A stretch of 25,248 nucleotides of DNA, taken from contig CAZEZY010000019.1 of assembly GCA_964516635.1 (NCBI GenBank), positions 1-25,248 of the forward strand, given 5' to 3'. Positions 1 through 7,256 of the stretch are shown one piece after another; position 1 is the first letter of the stretch; each line of letters begins with the position of its first letter. This stretch comes from CAZEZY01 sp964516635 (lineage in GTDB: Bacteria > Pseudomonadota > Gammaproteobacteria > Burkholderiales > Burkholderiaceae_C). The translations under genes were made by a program, and so were the position numbers. A model generated the notes under the pieces. The model ran no database searches and was not told the DNA's origin. It was given only the letters and a program-made list of their open reading frames with translations.

Positions 1-590
1 GCCAGGCGGCGGGCTTCGGGCACCACACGCGGGTCGGTGGTGTAGACACCGTCCACGTCGGTGTAGATGAGGCACTCGGCCGCGCCCATGGCCGCCGCCA
101 CGGCCACGGCCGAGGTATCGGAACCCCCACGGCCCAGCGTGGTCACATGGCCGGCTTGATCAATACCCTGAAAGCCGGTGATGATGACCACCTTGCCTGC
201 GGCCAGTTCGCCCTTCACCCGAGCGTCGTCGATCGACTCGATGCGGGCCTTGGTGTAGGCGTCGTTGGTGCGAATGGGTACCTGCCAGCCGGAAAAGCTG
301 ACCGCCTCCACGCCCTCGGCCTGGAGCGCAATGGCGAGCAGCGCGGACGATGCCTGCTCACCGGTGGCGGCCAACTGGTCAAGCTCGCGGTAATAAGCGG
401 TCGCGGGCTTCTCGGGGGCCACGTCTTTGGCCAGAGCCAGCAGGCGGTTGGTTTCGCCGCTCATGGCACTGGGCACGACCACCATCTGGTGACCGGCGCG
501 ATGCCACTTGGCGACCCGCTTGGCGACATTGCGGATGCGCTCGGTCGAGCCCATGCTGGTGCCGCCGTACTTGTGAACGATCAGTGCCAT
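1..590 (-). CDS. lysC: Aspartate kinase, 5' part (partial at window edge)
   Basis: Aspartokinase phosphorylates aspartate in the first step of the lysine, threonine and methionine pathway in the cytoplasm. Read on the minus strand from the ATG at 588-590, the frame stays open for 196 codons to the left edge. The N-terminus MALIVHKYGGTSMGS carries the KYGGTS nucleotide-binding motif, and further in are FSGWQVPIRT and a GRGGSDTSAVAVA segment typical of the amino-acid kinase fold. Only about half of the usual ~410-420 residues are visible, and the C-terminal ACT regulatory domains lie outside, so feedback control cannot be judged. It is the last visible gene of the minus-strand series, 68 bp after tilS, and seems to have its own promoter. 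Confidence 0.95.
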   Translation of the reverse strand, partial: MALIVHKYGGTSMGSTERIRNVAKRVAKWHRAGHQMVVVPSAMSGETNRLLALAKDVAPEKPATAYYRELDQLAATGEQASSALLAIALQAEGVEAVSFSGWQVPIRTNDAYTKARIESIDDARVKGELAAGKVVIITGFQGIDQAGHVTTLGRGGSDTSAVAVAAAMGAAECLIYTDVDGVYTTDPRVVPEARRL

Positions 591-657
591 GTGGTAAGGG
601 AATAAGCGCCGGACAGAAAGGTTTTTGCGACGCCGGCAGCCCGACGCAAAGCTTTCG

Positions 658-687
658 ATTATAGATTCGACGACGATGCCCGTTCAA
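658..687 (-). promoter_or_regulatory. Predicted sigma-70 promoter of lysC
   Basis: On the minus strand a perfect TATAAT occupies 663 down to 658, with TTGAAC at 687-682 as a -35 candidate and an 18-base spacer. The -10 box contains the TAA stop of tilS (659-661). The start of transcription would be near 651, about 60 bases before the lysC ATG. The leader would begin with an inverted repeat, TTTGCG / CGCAAA, with arms at 645-650 and 624-629; it is not followed by a U-tract and so is not a terminator. Confidence 0.5.
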
Positions 688-1648
688 AAACAAGCACCTC
701 GCCTGTGCGCCGGACAAAGCCCTCGCCGACCTTCAGGTGTATCCGGTGGCCTCGGGTGGTACAGGCCGCCAGCTGACGCTGTAGCTGCCTGAGTTGGGCG
801 TCGCTGGCCTGCCGGGCCCCCACCTCGCGCAACCAGGCCCTCAGCAGATTGGCCTGGCGAGCCAGCGTGAGCGTCTGCAAACGGCGTATCTCGGGCGGGT
901 TGCCGACCAGAGCCATGTCGCTTCGGGCGACTTCCTCCAGCAGACACTGGGCCTGGGCAATATGCCGGGCGCTGCGAGCAAACGTGTCGGCATAGGCGGG
1001 AAAGGTGTCCTGCAGCACCGGCAGCAGGCGGTGGCGGATGCGATTGCGGGTGTAACGCGGGTCCTGGTTGGTCGGGTCATCGACCGGTGCGATCGGCTGC
1101 GCTTCCAGCCATGCCCTGAGGGCCTGCCCCGAGACACCGAGCCAGGGACGAACAAAAACCACCCCGTGCCGCTCCATGCGTTCTGGCATGCCCGCGAGGC
1201 CCGGCAGACCCGCCCCCCGGGTGAGGGCCAGCAAAAGGGTTTCGACCTGGTCTTGCTGATGCTGACCGAGCCAGACCGATGAGACGCCCCCATGCCTGGC
1301 CATGTCGGCCAGGGCGACATATCGGGCATCCCGGGCGGATGCTTCCACACTCACACCACGGCCCAGCCTGGGCGCCACCCGTTGCACCTGCAGGGGAATG
1401 GCATGCACACGGCAGAAGGACTGCACATGTTGCTCGAAACCGTCAGCGGCGGCTTGCAGACCGTGGTTGACGTGCAAGGCCATCACGCGACCCGGTTGCA
1501 AGTGATGCATGGCCAGCAGGAGTGCCGTTGAATCGGCTCCACCACTGAAAGCCACCCCCAGGATGCCGTCAGGCCAGTCAGCGATGGCCTGGCGCAGGAC
1601 GGGCAGCCCGGGGTGGCCGGCCCAATCGCTAGCAGGGCTTGTGCCCAC
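659..1648 (-). CDS. tilS: tRNA(Ile)-lysidine synthase TilS
   Basis: TilS converts C34 of the CAU anticodon of tRNA-Ile to lysidine using ATP and lysine, so that the tRNA reads AUA. The PP-loop motif SGGADS is at residues 35-40, followed by the N-type ATPase fold and the segment DDPTNQDPRYTRNRIRH seen in the family. At 329 aa it is at the short end of the family (about 320-440), with a reduced C-terminal region. The start is GTG at 1648, six bases after the accA stop; AAGGG at 1663-1659, inside the accA end, is 10 bases upstream and suits a ribosome site, so translation is probably coupled to accA. Its stop lies in the predicted lysC -10 box. Confidence 0.93.
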   Translation of the reverse strand: MGTSPASDWAGHPGLPVLRQAIADWPDGILGVAFSGGADSTALLLAMHHLQPGRVMALHVNHGLQAAADGFEQHVQSFCRVHAIPLQVQRVAPRLGRGVSVEASARDARYVALADMARHGGVSSVWLGQHQQDQVETLLLALTRGAGLPGLAGMPERMERHGVVFVRPWLGVSGQALRAWLEAQPIAPVDDPTNQDPRYTRNRIRHRLLPVLQDTFPAYADTFARSARHIAQAQCLLEEVARSDMALVGNPPEIRRLQTLTLARQANLLRAWLREVGARQASDAQLRQLQRQLAACTTRGHRIHLKVGEGFVRRTGEVLVFERASSSNL

Positions 1649-1654
1649 GGGGGG

Positions 1655-2641
1655 TCATCCCTTGCCGCGGCTGTCGGCCTTGGTGTCGTTGAAGCGACCG
1701 TAACTGTTGATGCGCGCGTAGCGCCGATCCAGCAACTCTTGGGTCTTGAGGTCGGCCACCTGGCGATACGCGTCATTGAGCGCTCGCTTGAGGAAGGCGG
1801 CCATCTGCTTGTGATCGCGGTGCGCACCACCCACCGGTTCGTTGACGATCTTGTCAACCAGGCCCAGGGCTTTCAGGCGGTGCGCGGTGATGCCGAGCGC
1901 TTCAGCGGCGTCTGAAGCCCGATCGCTGGTTTTCCAGAGAATGGACGCACAGCCTTCCGGACTGATCACCGAATACACCGAATACTGCAGCATCAGCACC
2001 TGGTCGGCCACGGCAATGGCCAGCGCACCACCCGAACCGCCTTCACCAATGATGGTGGAGATGATGGGCACTTCGAGCTGCGCCATTTCGAAGATGTTGC
2101 GGCCGATGGCCTCGGACTGACCGCGTTCTTCCGCGTCGATGCCGGGATAGGCGCCCGGCGTGTCCACAAAGGTGAACACCGGCAGCTTGAATTTTTCGGC
2201 CAGCTTCATCAGTCGCAGGGCCTTGCGGTAGCCCTCGGGGCGTGTCATGCCGAAATTGCGCGCGGTGCGCTCCCGGGTGTCTCGGCCTTTCTGGTGGCCG
2301 AGCACCATGCAGGGCTGGCCATTGAAACGCGCCAGGCCGCCCACAATGCTCAGGTCGTCGGCGAAATGGCGATCGCCATGCAGTTCCACGAAGTGCGTGA
2401 AGATCTCGCGCACGTAGTCCAGCGTGTAGGGTCGGTCACTGTGGCGGGCAATCTTGGTGACCTGCCAGGGCGTCAGGCTGCTGTAGATGTCTTTGGTGAG
2501 TTGCTGGCTTTTCTTGCTGAGCTGCTCGATCTCTTCAGAAATGTCCACGGCCGATTCGGTCTGGACATAGCGCAACTCTTCAATTTTGGATTCCAGCTCC
2601 GCGATGGGCTGCTCGAAATCCAGAAAGGTTTTCTTGGCCAA
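1655..2641 (-). CDS. accA: Acetyl-CoA carboxylase carboxyltransferase subunit alpha
   Basis: AccA, with AccD, transfers carboxyl from carboxybiotin to acetyl-CoA to give malonyl-CoA, the first committed step of fatty-acid synthesis. The start is TTG at 2641, giving (M)AKKTFLDFEQPIAELE, a known N-terminus of betaproteobacterial AccA; AGGAG at 2653-2649 sits 7 bases upstream. The frame is open further up to 2725, but those 28 residues (VYLALVGPG...) do not resemble the family and begin inside the upstream gene's end. Visible landmarks are VDTPGAYPGIDAEERGQSEA and GEGGSGGALAIAVAD of the crotonase-like carboxyltransferase fold. The length of 328 aa fits the family. It lies 38 bp after the glycosylase gene and 6 bp before tilS. 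Confidence 0.96.
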   Translation of the reverse strand: MAKKTFLDFEQPIAELESKIEELRYVQTESAVDISEEIEQLSKKSQQLTKDIYSSLTPWQVTKIARHSDRPYTLDYVREIFTHFVELHGDRHFADDLSIVGGLARFNGQPCMVLGHQKGRDTRERTARNFGMTRPEGYRKALRLMKLAEKFKLPVFTFVDTPGAYPGIDAEERGQSEAIGRNIFEMAQLEVPIISTIIGEGGSGGALAIAVADQVLMLQYSVYSVISPEGCASILWKTSDRASDAAEALGITAHRLKALGLVDKIVNEPVGGAHRDHKQMAAFLKRALNDAYRQVADLKTQELLDRRYARINSYGRFNDTKADSRGKG

Positions 2642-2679
2642 GGTATGACTCCTGTGGTCGTGTCTGTGTCGGGCGTCGG

Positions 2680-3303
2680 TCAGTAGGCGACCGGCACCGG
2701 GTCCAACGAGCGCCAAATATACCAAGTCGCCACGCTGCAGAAGGGGGCCCAGGCGGCCGCCACCTCGCGCGCGTCGCTCCGGCTGACCGGGTCGCCCGAG
2801 AAATAGCTCTGACTGATGCCCCGGATCAACCCCACGTCGTCCAGGGGCAGCACATTGGGACGCATCAGGTAGAAGATGAGGAACATTTCCGCGGTCCAGC
2901 GACCAATGCCCCGGATGCCCACCAGTTGCTTGATGACGGCCTCGTCATCCATGGACAGCCAGGCGTCGGGGCACAGGCTGCCGTTGTCAAAATGCAGGGC
3001 CAGATCGACCAGGTACTCGACCTTTCGGGCGCTCAGGCCGGCCGCACGCATGTCGTCCACCTTCAGGCGCAGCAACTGGGCCGGCTCCATGCGGGGCATG
3101 AGCGCAGCAAAACGGTCCCACACGGCCTGGGCAGCTTTCACGGAAATCTGCTGCCCGATCACGCTGCGCGCGAGGGTGGTGAACGGGTCACCGCGCGACT
3201 GCAGGCAGACATCCGGGAACTGCGGGATGAGCTTGTTCATCACGCGGTCGTGCTGCTTCAGATGGTCGCAGGCCTCGGCCCAGTAAGAAGGAACCAGTGT
3301 CAT
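2680..3303 (-). CDS. DNA-3-methyladenine glycosylase II (AlkA-like, HhH-GPD)
   Basis: This is a base-excision repair enzyme that removes alkylated purines from DNA. It has a helix-hairpin-helix at about residues 128-138 (VGIRGIGRWTA) followed by the GPD aspartate region PLDDVGL at 153-159, where D155 or D156 would be the catalytic acid. SVIGQQISVKAA near residue 48 is also characteristic of the superfamily. At 207 aa it lacks the extra N-terminal domain of E. coli AlkA (282 aa), so it belongs to the compact AlkA-like group. The start at 3303 lies 7 bp after the cysS stop, so the two are very probably cotranscribed. Exact substrate range cannot be read from the sequence. Confidence 0.9.
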   Translation of the reverse strand: MTLVPSYWAEACDHLKQHDRVMNKLIPQFPDVCLQSRGDPFTTLARSVIGQQISVKAAQAVWDRFAALMPRMEPAQLLRLKVDDMRAAGLSARKVEYLVDLALHFDNGSLCPDAWLSMDDEAVIKQLVGIRGIGRWTAEMFLIFYLMRPNVLPLDDVGLIRGISQSYFSGDPVSRSDAREVAAAWAPFCSVATWYIWRSLDPVPVAY

Positions 3304-3310
3304 GGGGGTC

Positions 3311-4690
3311 TCAGGCCCGTTCCCAGGTGGTGCCCGCCGGGCCGTCCTTCAGGATCACGCCCTGCTGAAGCAGGGTCTGGCGTATGGCATCGGCTTCGGC
3401 CCAGTTCCGGGCGGCCTTGGCGGCCGCTCGCGCGTCGATCTGCGACTGAATCGATGCCGCGTCCAGCCCACCAGCCGCTCCCGCCTGGAGAAAGGCTTTC
3501 GGGTCTTCCTGGAGCACACCCAGGGTGGCACCCAGGGCTTTGAGCAAACCCGCCAGTTCCGATGAACGGGTGCGGTTGACCTCACCAGCCAGATCGAACA
3601 GCACGGCAACGGCTTCAGGCGTGCCGAAGTCCTCGTTCATTGAGACCTTGAAGCGGGCGGCATGCGGTTCGGCCCAGTCGATGACCCCCTCGGAAGCGGG
3701 CACGGCCTCCAGGGCGGTGTACAGGCGCTTGAGCGCGCCCCGGGCATCGTCCAGATGCGCATCGCTGTAATTCAAAGGACTGCGGTAATGCGCCCGCAGG
3801 ATGAAGAAGCGCACCGTCTCGGCGTCGTATTTTTGCAGCACTTCACGAATCGTGAAGAAGTTGCCCAGGCTTTTGGACATCTTCTCGTTGTCCACCCGCA
3901 CAAAGCCGTTGTGCATCCACACCGTGGCCAGCGGCTGGCCGGTTGCGCCCTCGCTCTGGGCGATTTCGTTTTCATGGTGCGGGAATTGCAGGTCGGCACC
4001 GCCGCCGTGGATGTCAAAGCTTTCGCCCAGCATCTCGCAGCTCATGGCGGAGCATTCGATGTGCCAGCCCGGCCGGCCCTGTCCATAAGGGCTGTCCCAC
4101 TTCGCTTCGTCGGGTTCGCTGGCCTTGGCGGCCTTCCACAGCACAAAGTCCAGCGGGTCCTGCTTGCCATCGTCGACCGCCACGCGCTCGCCGGCACGCA
4201 GATCATCGAGGCTTTTGCCCGACAACTTGCCATAACCCACGAACTGACGCACCGCGTAGTTCACATCGCCGTTGGGACTCCGGTAGGCCAGGCCCTTGCG
4301 CTCGAGCGCGCCGATCAGGCCCAGCATCTGCGGAACGAACTCGGTGGCACGCGGCTCGAAGGTGGGTCGCTCGATCTTGAGGGCATCGGCATCCTGGTGC
4401 AGGGCCTCGACCATGCGGTCGGTGAGCGAGCGGATGGTTTCACCGTTCTTCAGGGCGCGCGCAATGATCTTGTCGTCGATGTCGGTGACGTTGCGGACGT
4501 AGGTCACGCGGAAACCCATCGCCTTGAGCCAGCGCTGCACCACGTCGAAAGCCACCATGGAACGGGCGTGCCCGAGGTGGCAGAGGTCATAAACGGTCAT
4601 GCCGCAGACGTACATCCGCACGTGGCCAGGCTCCAGTGGCGCAAAGTCGTCGACGCGACGCGTGAGGGAGTTGTAAATGCGCAAAGTCAT
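3311..4690 (-). CDS. cysS: Cysteinyl-tRNA synthetase
   Basis: CysS charges tRNA-Cys with cysteine. The protein starts at the ATG at 4688-4690 (MTLRIYNSLTRRVDDF), which matches family N-termini; the open frame reaches back to 4789 but that extension crosses the promoter region. Class I signatures are HLGH (38-41) and KMSKS (270-274). The catalytic zinc ligands expected from E. coli CysS are present as C29, C213, H238 and E242. Length is 459 aa, normal for the family. No clear Shine-Dalgarno precedes the ATG. It heads the minus-strand run cysS, glycosylase, accA, tilS, lysC and diverges from the TPR gene. Confidence 0.97.
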   Translation of the reverse strand: MTLRIYNSLTRRVDDFAPLEPGHVRMYVCGMTVYDLCHLGHARSMVAFDVVQRWLKAMGFRVTYVRNVTDIDDKIIARALKNGETIRSLTDRMVEALHQDADALKIERPTFEPRATEFVPQMLGLIGALERKGLAYRSPNGDVNYAVRQFVGYGKLSGKSLDDLRAGERVAVDDGKQDPLDFVLWKAAKASEPDEAKWDSPYGQGRPGWHIECSAMSCEMLGESFDIHGGGADLQFPHHENEIAQSEGATGQPLATVWMHNGFVRVDNEKMSKSLGNFFTIREVLQKYDAETVRFFILRAHYRSPLNYSDAHLDDARGALKRLYTALEAVPASEGVIDWAEPHAARFKVSMNEDFGTPEAVAVLFDLAGEVNRTRSSELAGLLKALGATLGVLQEDPKAFLQAGAAGGLDAASIQSQIDARAAAKAARNWAEADAIRQTLLQQGVILKDGPAGTTWERA

Positions 4691-4700
4691 CAGGACAGGC

Positions 4701-4761
4701 AGGGGCGTGAACCCCTCAGATACAATCTTTCGAGTATATCGGGGCCGGCTCCCAGGCTCCA
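4701..4761. promoter_or_regulatory. Divergent promoter region between cysS and the TPR gene
   Basis: The 91 bp between the two start codons is the only AT-richer stretch here. On the minus strand TATACT (4738-4733) is a -10 candidate for cysS, with a weak -35 TGGAGC at 4761-4756 (17-base spacer). On the plus strand TACAAT (4721-4726) is a -10 candidate for the TPR gene, without a good -35. A small hairpin, AGGGG / CCCCT with a 6-base loop at 4701-4716, would lie in the cysS leader. The two -10 boxes are 6 bases apart, so the promoters would compete. Confidence 0.35.
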
Positions 4762-4781
4762 TTGCCCCCACGACCAGCCGC

Positions 4782-5348
4782 ATGCACACCCTCTCGCCCT
4801 CCCCTTTTCGCCCTTTGCCACGCCGCTGGGTTCTGGCACTGACGATCTGGCTGGCCGCCGCCTGCTGGATGGTGGCCCGACCGGCCTCCGCCCAGGACGC
4901 CCCTTACGATCAGGTGCACCGGCTGCTCAATGCGGGCGAACTGGGTGTAGCGCTTTCGGGTGCCGACGATTGGCTGGCCAAGAAGCCGCAAGACCCGCAG
5001 ATGCGCTTTCTTCGCGGTGTGATCCGCCAGCGCCAGGGCGACATCGAAGGCGCGACGAACACCTTCCAGGGCCTCATCCGGGACCATCCCGAACTCCCCG
5101 AGCCCTACAACAACCTGGCGGTCATTCATGCCGCTCAGGGGCAGCTGGCCAAGGCGCGCGAGGCGCTCGAAACGGCCATCCGGCTGAATCCGCAATATGG
5201 CACGGCCCACCGCAACCTGGGCGATGTGTACCTTCAGATGGCCGCCGAGTCCTACCGCGCCGCCTTGCGTGCCGGCCCGGATAGCGGCAACGCTTCCAGG
5301 CAACTCCAGGCTGTCGAGCGACTGCTGAACCCTTCCGAAACCCGTTGA
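4782..5348 (+). CDS. Secreted tetratricopeptide-repeat protein
   Basis: The protein has a signal peptide: basic PLPRR, a hydrophobic core WVLALTIWLAAACW, and a likely cleavage after ASA at residue 37. About three TPR units follow (roughly residues 73-106, 107-140 and 141-165), with the usual spacing of small and aromatic residues as in PEPYNNLAVIHAAQG and GTAHRNLGDVYLQMA. It is 188 aa. I infer a periplasmic or membrane-facing scaffold role; no specific partner can be named from sequence. The chosen ATG at 4782 gives a proper signal peptide, while an in-frame upstream start at 4677 would lie inside cysS. It is 19 bp before a secreted cyclophilin gene, which suggests cotranscription and possibly joint work in envelope protein folding. 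Confidence 0.8.
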   Translation: MHTLSPSPFRPLPRRWVLALTIWLAAACWMVARPASAQDAPYDQVHRLLNAGELGVALSGADDWLAKKPQDPQMRFLRGVIRQRQGDIEGATNTFQGLIRDHPELPEPYNNLAVIHAAQGQLAKAREALETAIRLNPQYGTAHRNLGDVYLQMAAESYRAALRAGPDSGNASRQLQAVERLLNPSETR

Positions 5349-5367
5349 CCCTTTTCTCAGACCTGCC

Positions 5368-5955
5368 ATGACCCAACGCCGACACGTGCATCGCCTGATC
5401 GTCTCCGCCCTGCTTGCGCCCGTGCTGTGGCACGGTGCAGTGCATGCGCAATCCCCAGCGCCCCGTGTCACGCTGGAAACCAGCCTCGGGCACATCGTCC
5501 TCGAACTCAACCCGGAAAAGGCCCCGCGGACGGTGGCCAATTTCGTGCAGTACGTTCAGGAGGGACACTATGCCGGCACGGTGTTCCACCGAGTCATCCC
5601 CAACTTCATGATTCAGGGCGGCGGTTTCACGCCCGCCATGCAGCAGAAGCCAACCCGCGATCCCATCCCCCTGGAATCCCGCAATGGCCTGAAAAATCTC
5701 AAGGGCACCATTGCCATGGCCCGCACCATGGTGCCGAATTCGGCCACCTCGCAGTTTTTCATCAACGTGCAGGACAACCCCTTTCTCGACCAGCCCAACT
5801 CCCAGGACGGTCAGGGTTATGCCGTTTTCGGCAAGGTCGTCAGTGGCATGGACGTGATCGAGAAGATCCGGACCGTGCCCACGACTCGCCGAGGCATGCA
5901 TGCCGATGTGCCCGTCGAACCTGTCACCCTCATCAAAGCCACTCTGGAGAAATAA
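5368..5955 (+). CDS. Periplasmic peptidyl-prolyl cis-trans isomerase (cyclophilin type)
   Basis: This cyclophilin speeds cis-trans isomerisation of X-Pro bonds. An N-terminal signal peptide (RRHVHRLIVSALLAPVLWHGAVHA, given here as basic start plus hydrophobic core, cleavage near residue 27) sends it to the periplasm, as for E. coli PpiA. The cyclophilin core follows: FHRVIPNFMIQGGGF with the catalytic Arg, then SATSQFFINV and GYAVFGKVVSGMDV. The length is 195 aa. It begins 19 bp after the TPR gene and ends 3 bp before a second, cytoplasmic cyclophilin gene with which it shares most of its core motifs, pointing to an old tandem duplication. Confidence 0.93.
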   Translation: MTQRRHVHRLIVSALLAPVLWHGAVHAQSPAPRVTLETSLGHIVLELNPEKAPRTVANFVQYVQEGHYAGTVFHRVIPNFMIQGGGFTPAMQQKPTRDPIPLESRNGLKNLKGTIAMARTMVPNSATSQFFINVQDNPFLDQPNSQDGQGYAVFGKVVSGMDVIEKIRTVPTTRRGMHADVPVEPVTLIKATLEK

Positions 5956-5958
5956 ACC

Positions 5959-6465
5959 ATGGCCCATCCTCAAGTCGAACTGCACATCAGCGGCCACGGC
6001 GTCATCACGGTCGAACTCGATGCCGACAAGGCACCCAGGTCCACCGAAAACTTCCTGGCCTATGTGAACAGCGGCCACTATGACAACACCATCTTTCACC
6101 GCGTGATCGACGGCTTCATGATCCAGGGCGGGGGTTTCGAACCCGGCATGAAACAGAAGCCGACCCTGGAGCCGATCGAAAACGAAGCCAACAACGGCCT
6201 CAAGAACCAGAAATACACGCTGGCCATGGCCCGCACCCAGGCGCCGCATTCGGCCACCGCGCAATTCTTCATCAACGTGGCCGACAACGGTTTCCTCAAC
6301 CACACCGCACCGTCCATGCAGGGCTGGGGCTATGCCGTTTTCGGCAAGGTGGTCGGTGGCACCGAGATCGTGGACGCCATCCGCGCCGTCAAGACGGGCC
6401 GCAAAGGCTTCCACGACGACGTGCCGGTCAACGATGTGGTCATTGAAAAGGCGGTCGCCATCTGA
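5959..6465 (+). CDS. ppiB: Cytoplasmic peptidyl-prolyl cis-trans isomerase PpiB
   Basis: A cyclophilin without signal peptide, 168 aa, matching the usual size of bacterial PpiB. The core contains FHRVIDGFMIQGGGFEPGM, SATAQFFINVADN and GYAVFGKVVGGTEI, including the catalytic Arg of FHRV and the QFFIN active-site strand. GGAG at 5946-5949 precedes the ATG at 5959 with 9 bases between. Its TGA stop (6463-6465) overlaps the presumed CTG start of lpxH at 6462, so the two genes share the four bases CTGA. The role is general cytoplasmic folding; no specific client is evident. Confidence 0.95.
   Translation: MAHPQVELHISGHGVITVELDADKAPRSTENFLAYVNSGHYDNTIFHRVIDGFMIQGGGFEPGMKQKPTLEPIENEANNGLKNQKYTLAMARTQAPHSATAQFFINVADNGFLNHTAPSMQGWGYAVFGKVVGGTEIVDAIRAVKTGRKGFHDDVPVNDVVIEKAVAI
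6448..6464 (+). promoter_or_regulatory. Ribosome site and non-standard CTG start of lpxH
   Basis: AAGG at 6448-6451 lies 10 bases before a CTG at 6462-6464. In this frame the nearest upstream stop is TGA at 6444-6446, and between it and GTG at 6627 no ATG, GTG or TTG occurs. The codons from 6462 onward encode the metal-binding DLHL motif that LpxH needs, so initiation at this CTG, coupled to the ppiB stop, is the simplest reading. Confidence 0.55.
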
Positions 6466-7256
6466 ATACCTGGGCCACGATCCAGGGGCCGACCCACTGG
6501 CGGCGGGTCGACTTCATCTCGGACCTGCATCTGCAGGCCCGAGACCCTGCCACGTCGGCCGCATTCGAGCAGTACCTGGCAGCGGGCGGCTTTGACGCCC
6601 TCTTCATCCTCGGTGATCTGTTCGAAGTGTGGGTGGGCGATGACGTCCTCCTGACTGACGACAGCCACCCGGAACACCGGTTTGTGCGCCACTGCGTTCA
6701 GGCGCTTCATGCAGCCTCCCACCGAGTTCCTGTGCATGTGATGCACGGCAACCGGGATTTTCTGCTGGGTGCCGGCTTTGCCGAGGCGAGTGGCTGCCTG
6801 ATGATCGAGGACCCCTGCGTGCTGCAACTCGGCCAGATCCGCTGGCTGCTGAGCCATGGCGATGCCTGGTGCCTGAAAGACTCCGATTACCTGGCCTTTC
6901 GGGCCCGCGTGCGCCATCCCGAATGGCAGACAGCGTTTCTGTCGCAACCGCTACCGGCACGCGAAGCCATTGCCCACCAACTTCGCGAACAGAGCGAGCA
7001 GCGCAAACGCGACACACACACCCACGGCGAGACATTTGCGGATGTAGACACCCAAACGGCTGTGGACTGGCTGCAACGCACCGGCTGCCAGACCCTGATC
7101 CACGGACACACGCACCGGCCCGCCGAACACGATTTCGGCCATGGACACCGGCGGCTTGTGCTGAGCGACTGGGACGCGAGCGCCCACCCACCCCGGCTCG
7201 AAATCCTGAACATCCGGGCCGATGGTGACTGGTGCCGAACACCGCTGCCAACATGA
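6462..7256 (+). CDS. lpxH: UDP-2,3-diacylglucosamine diphosphatase LpxH (CTG start)
   Basis: LpxH cleaves UDP-2,3-diacylglucosamine to lipid X and UMP, the fourth step of lipid A synthesis, at the inner membrane face. It is a calcineurin-like metallophosphoesterase. With the CTG start it has 264 aa and all metal motifs: D21-L-H23, GD at 51-52, GNRDF 96-100, HGD 132-134 and GHTHR 215-219. Starting at the first standard codon (GTG 6627) would remove the DLHL and GDLFE motifs and leave an inactive protein. The N-terminus (M)NTWATIQGPTHWRRVDF is similar in length to that of related LpxH proteins. It overlaps ppiB by CTGA and mtfA by ATGA, so translation of the three genes is probably coupled. A single-base error hiding a normal start is the main alternative. 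Confidence 0.88.
   Translation: MNTWATIQGPTHWRRVDFISDLHLQARDPATSAAFEQYLAAGGFDALFILGDLFEVWVGDDVLLTDDSHPEHRFVRHCVQALHAASHRVPVHVMHGNRDFLLGAGFAEASGCLMIEDPCVLQLGQIRWLLSHGDAWCLKDSDYLAFRARVRHPEWQTAFLSQPLPAREAIAHQLREQSEQRKRDTHTHGETFADVDTQTAVDWLQRTGCQTLIHGHTHRPAEHDFGHGHRRLVLSDWDASAHPPRLEILNIRADGDWCRTPLPT

Noticed and set aside
624..650. Hairpin between tilS and lysC as a terminator
   Set aside because: On the transcribed strand it is followed by A residues, not a U-tract, so it does not fit an intrinsic terminator.
2642..2725. Upstream extension of accA to 2725
   Set aside because: The 28 extra residues do not look like AccA and overlap the glycosylase end; the TTG at 2641 has AGGAG at good spacing.
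3662..5284. Long plus-strand open frame (540 codons) opposite cysS
   Set aside because: It is antisense to cysS for most of its length and then enters the TPR gene in another frame. Its composition is that of GC-skewed third positions read backwards, and it has no recognisable domain.
5122..6414. Minus-strand open frame of 430 codons opposite the cyclophilins
   Set aside because: It spans two unmistakable cyclophilin genes on the other strand. Its internal resemblance (repeated segments) merely mirrors the similarity between the two cyclophilins.
6627..7256. GTG at 6627 as the start of lpxH
   Set aside because: It would remove the DLHL and GDLFE metal-binding motifs, which are clearly encoded in frame just upstream.
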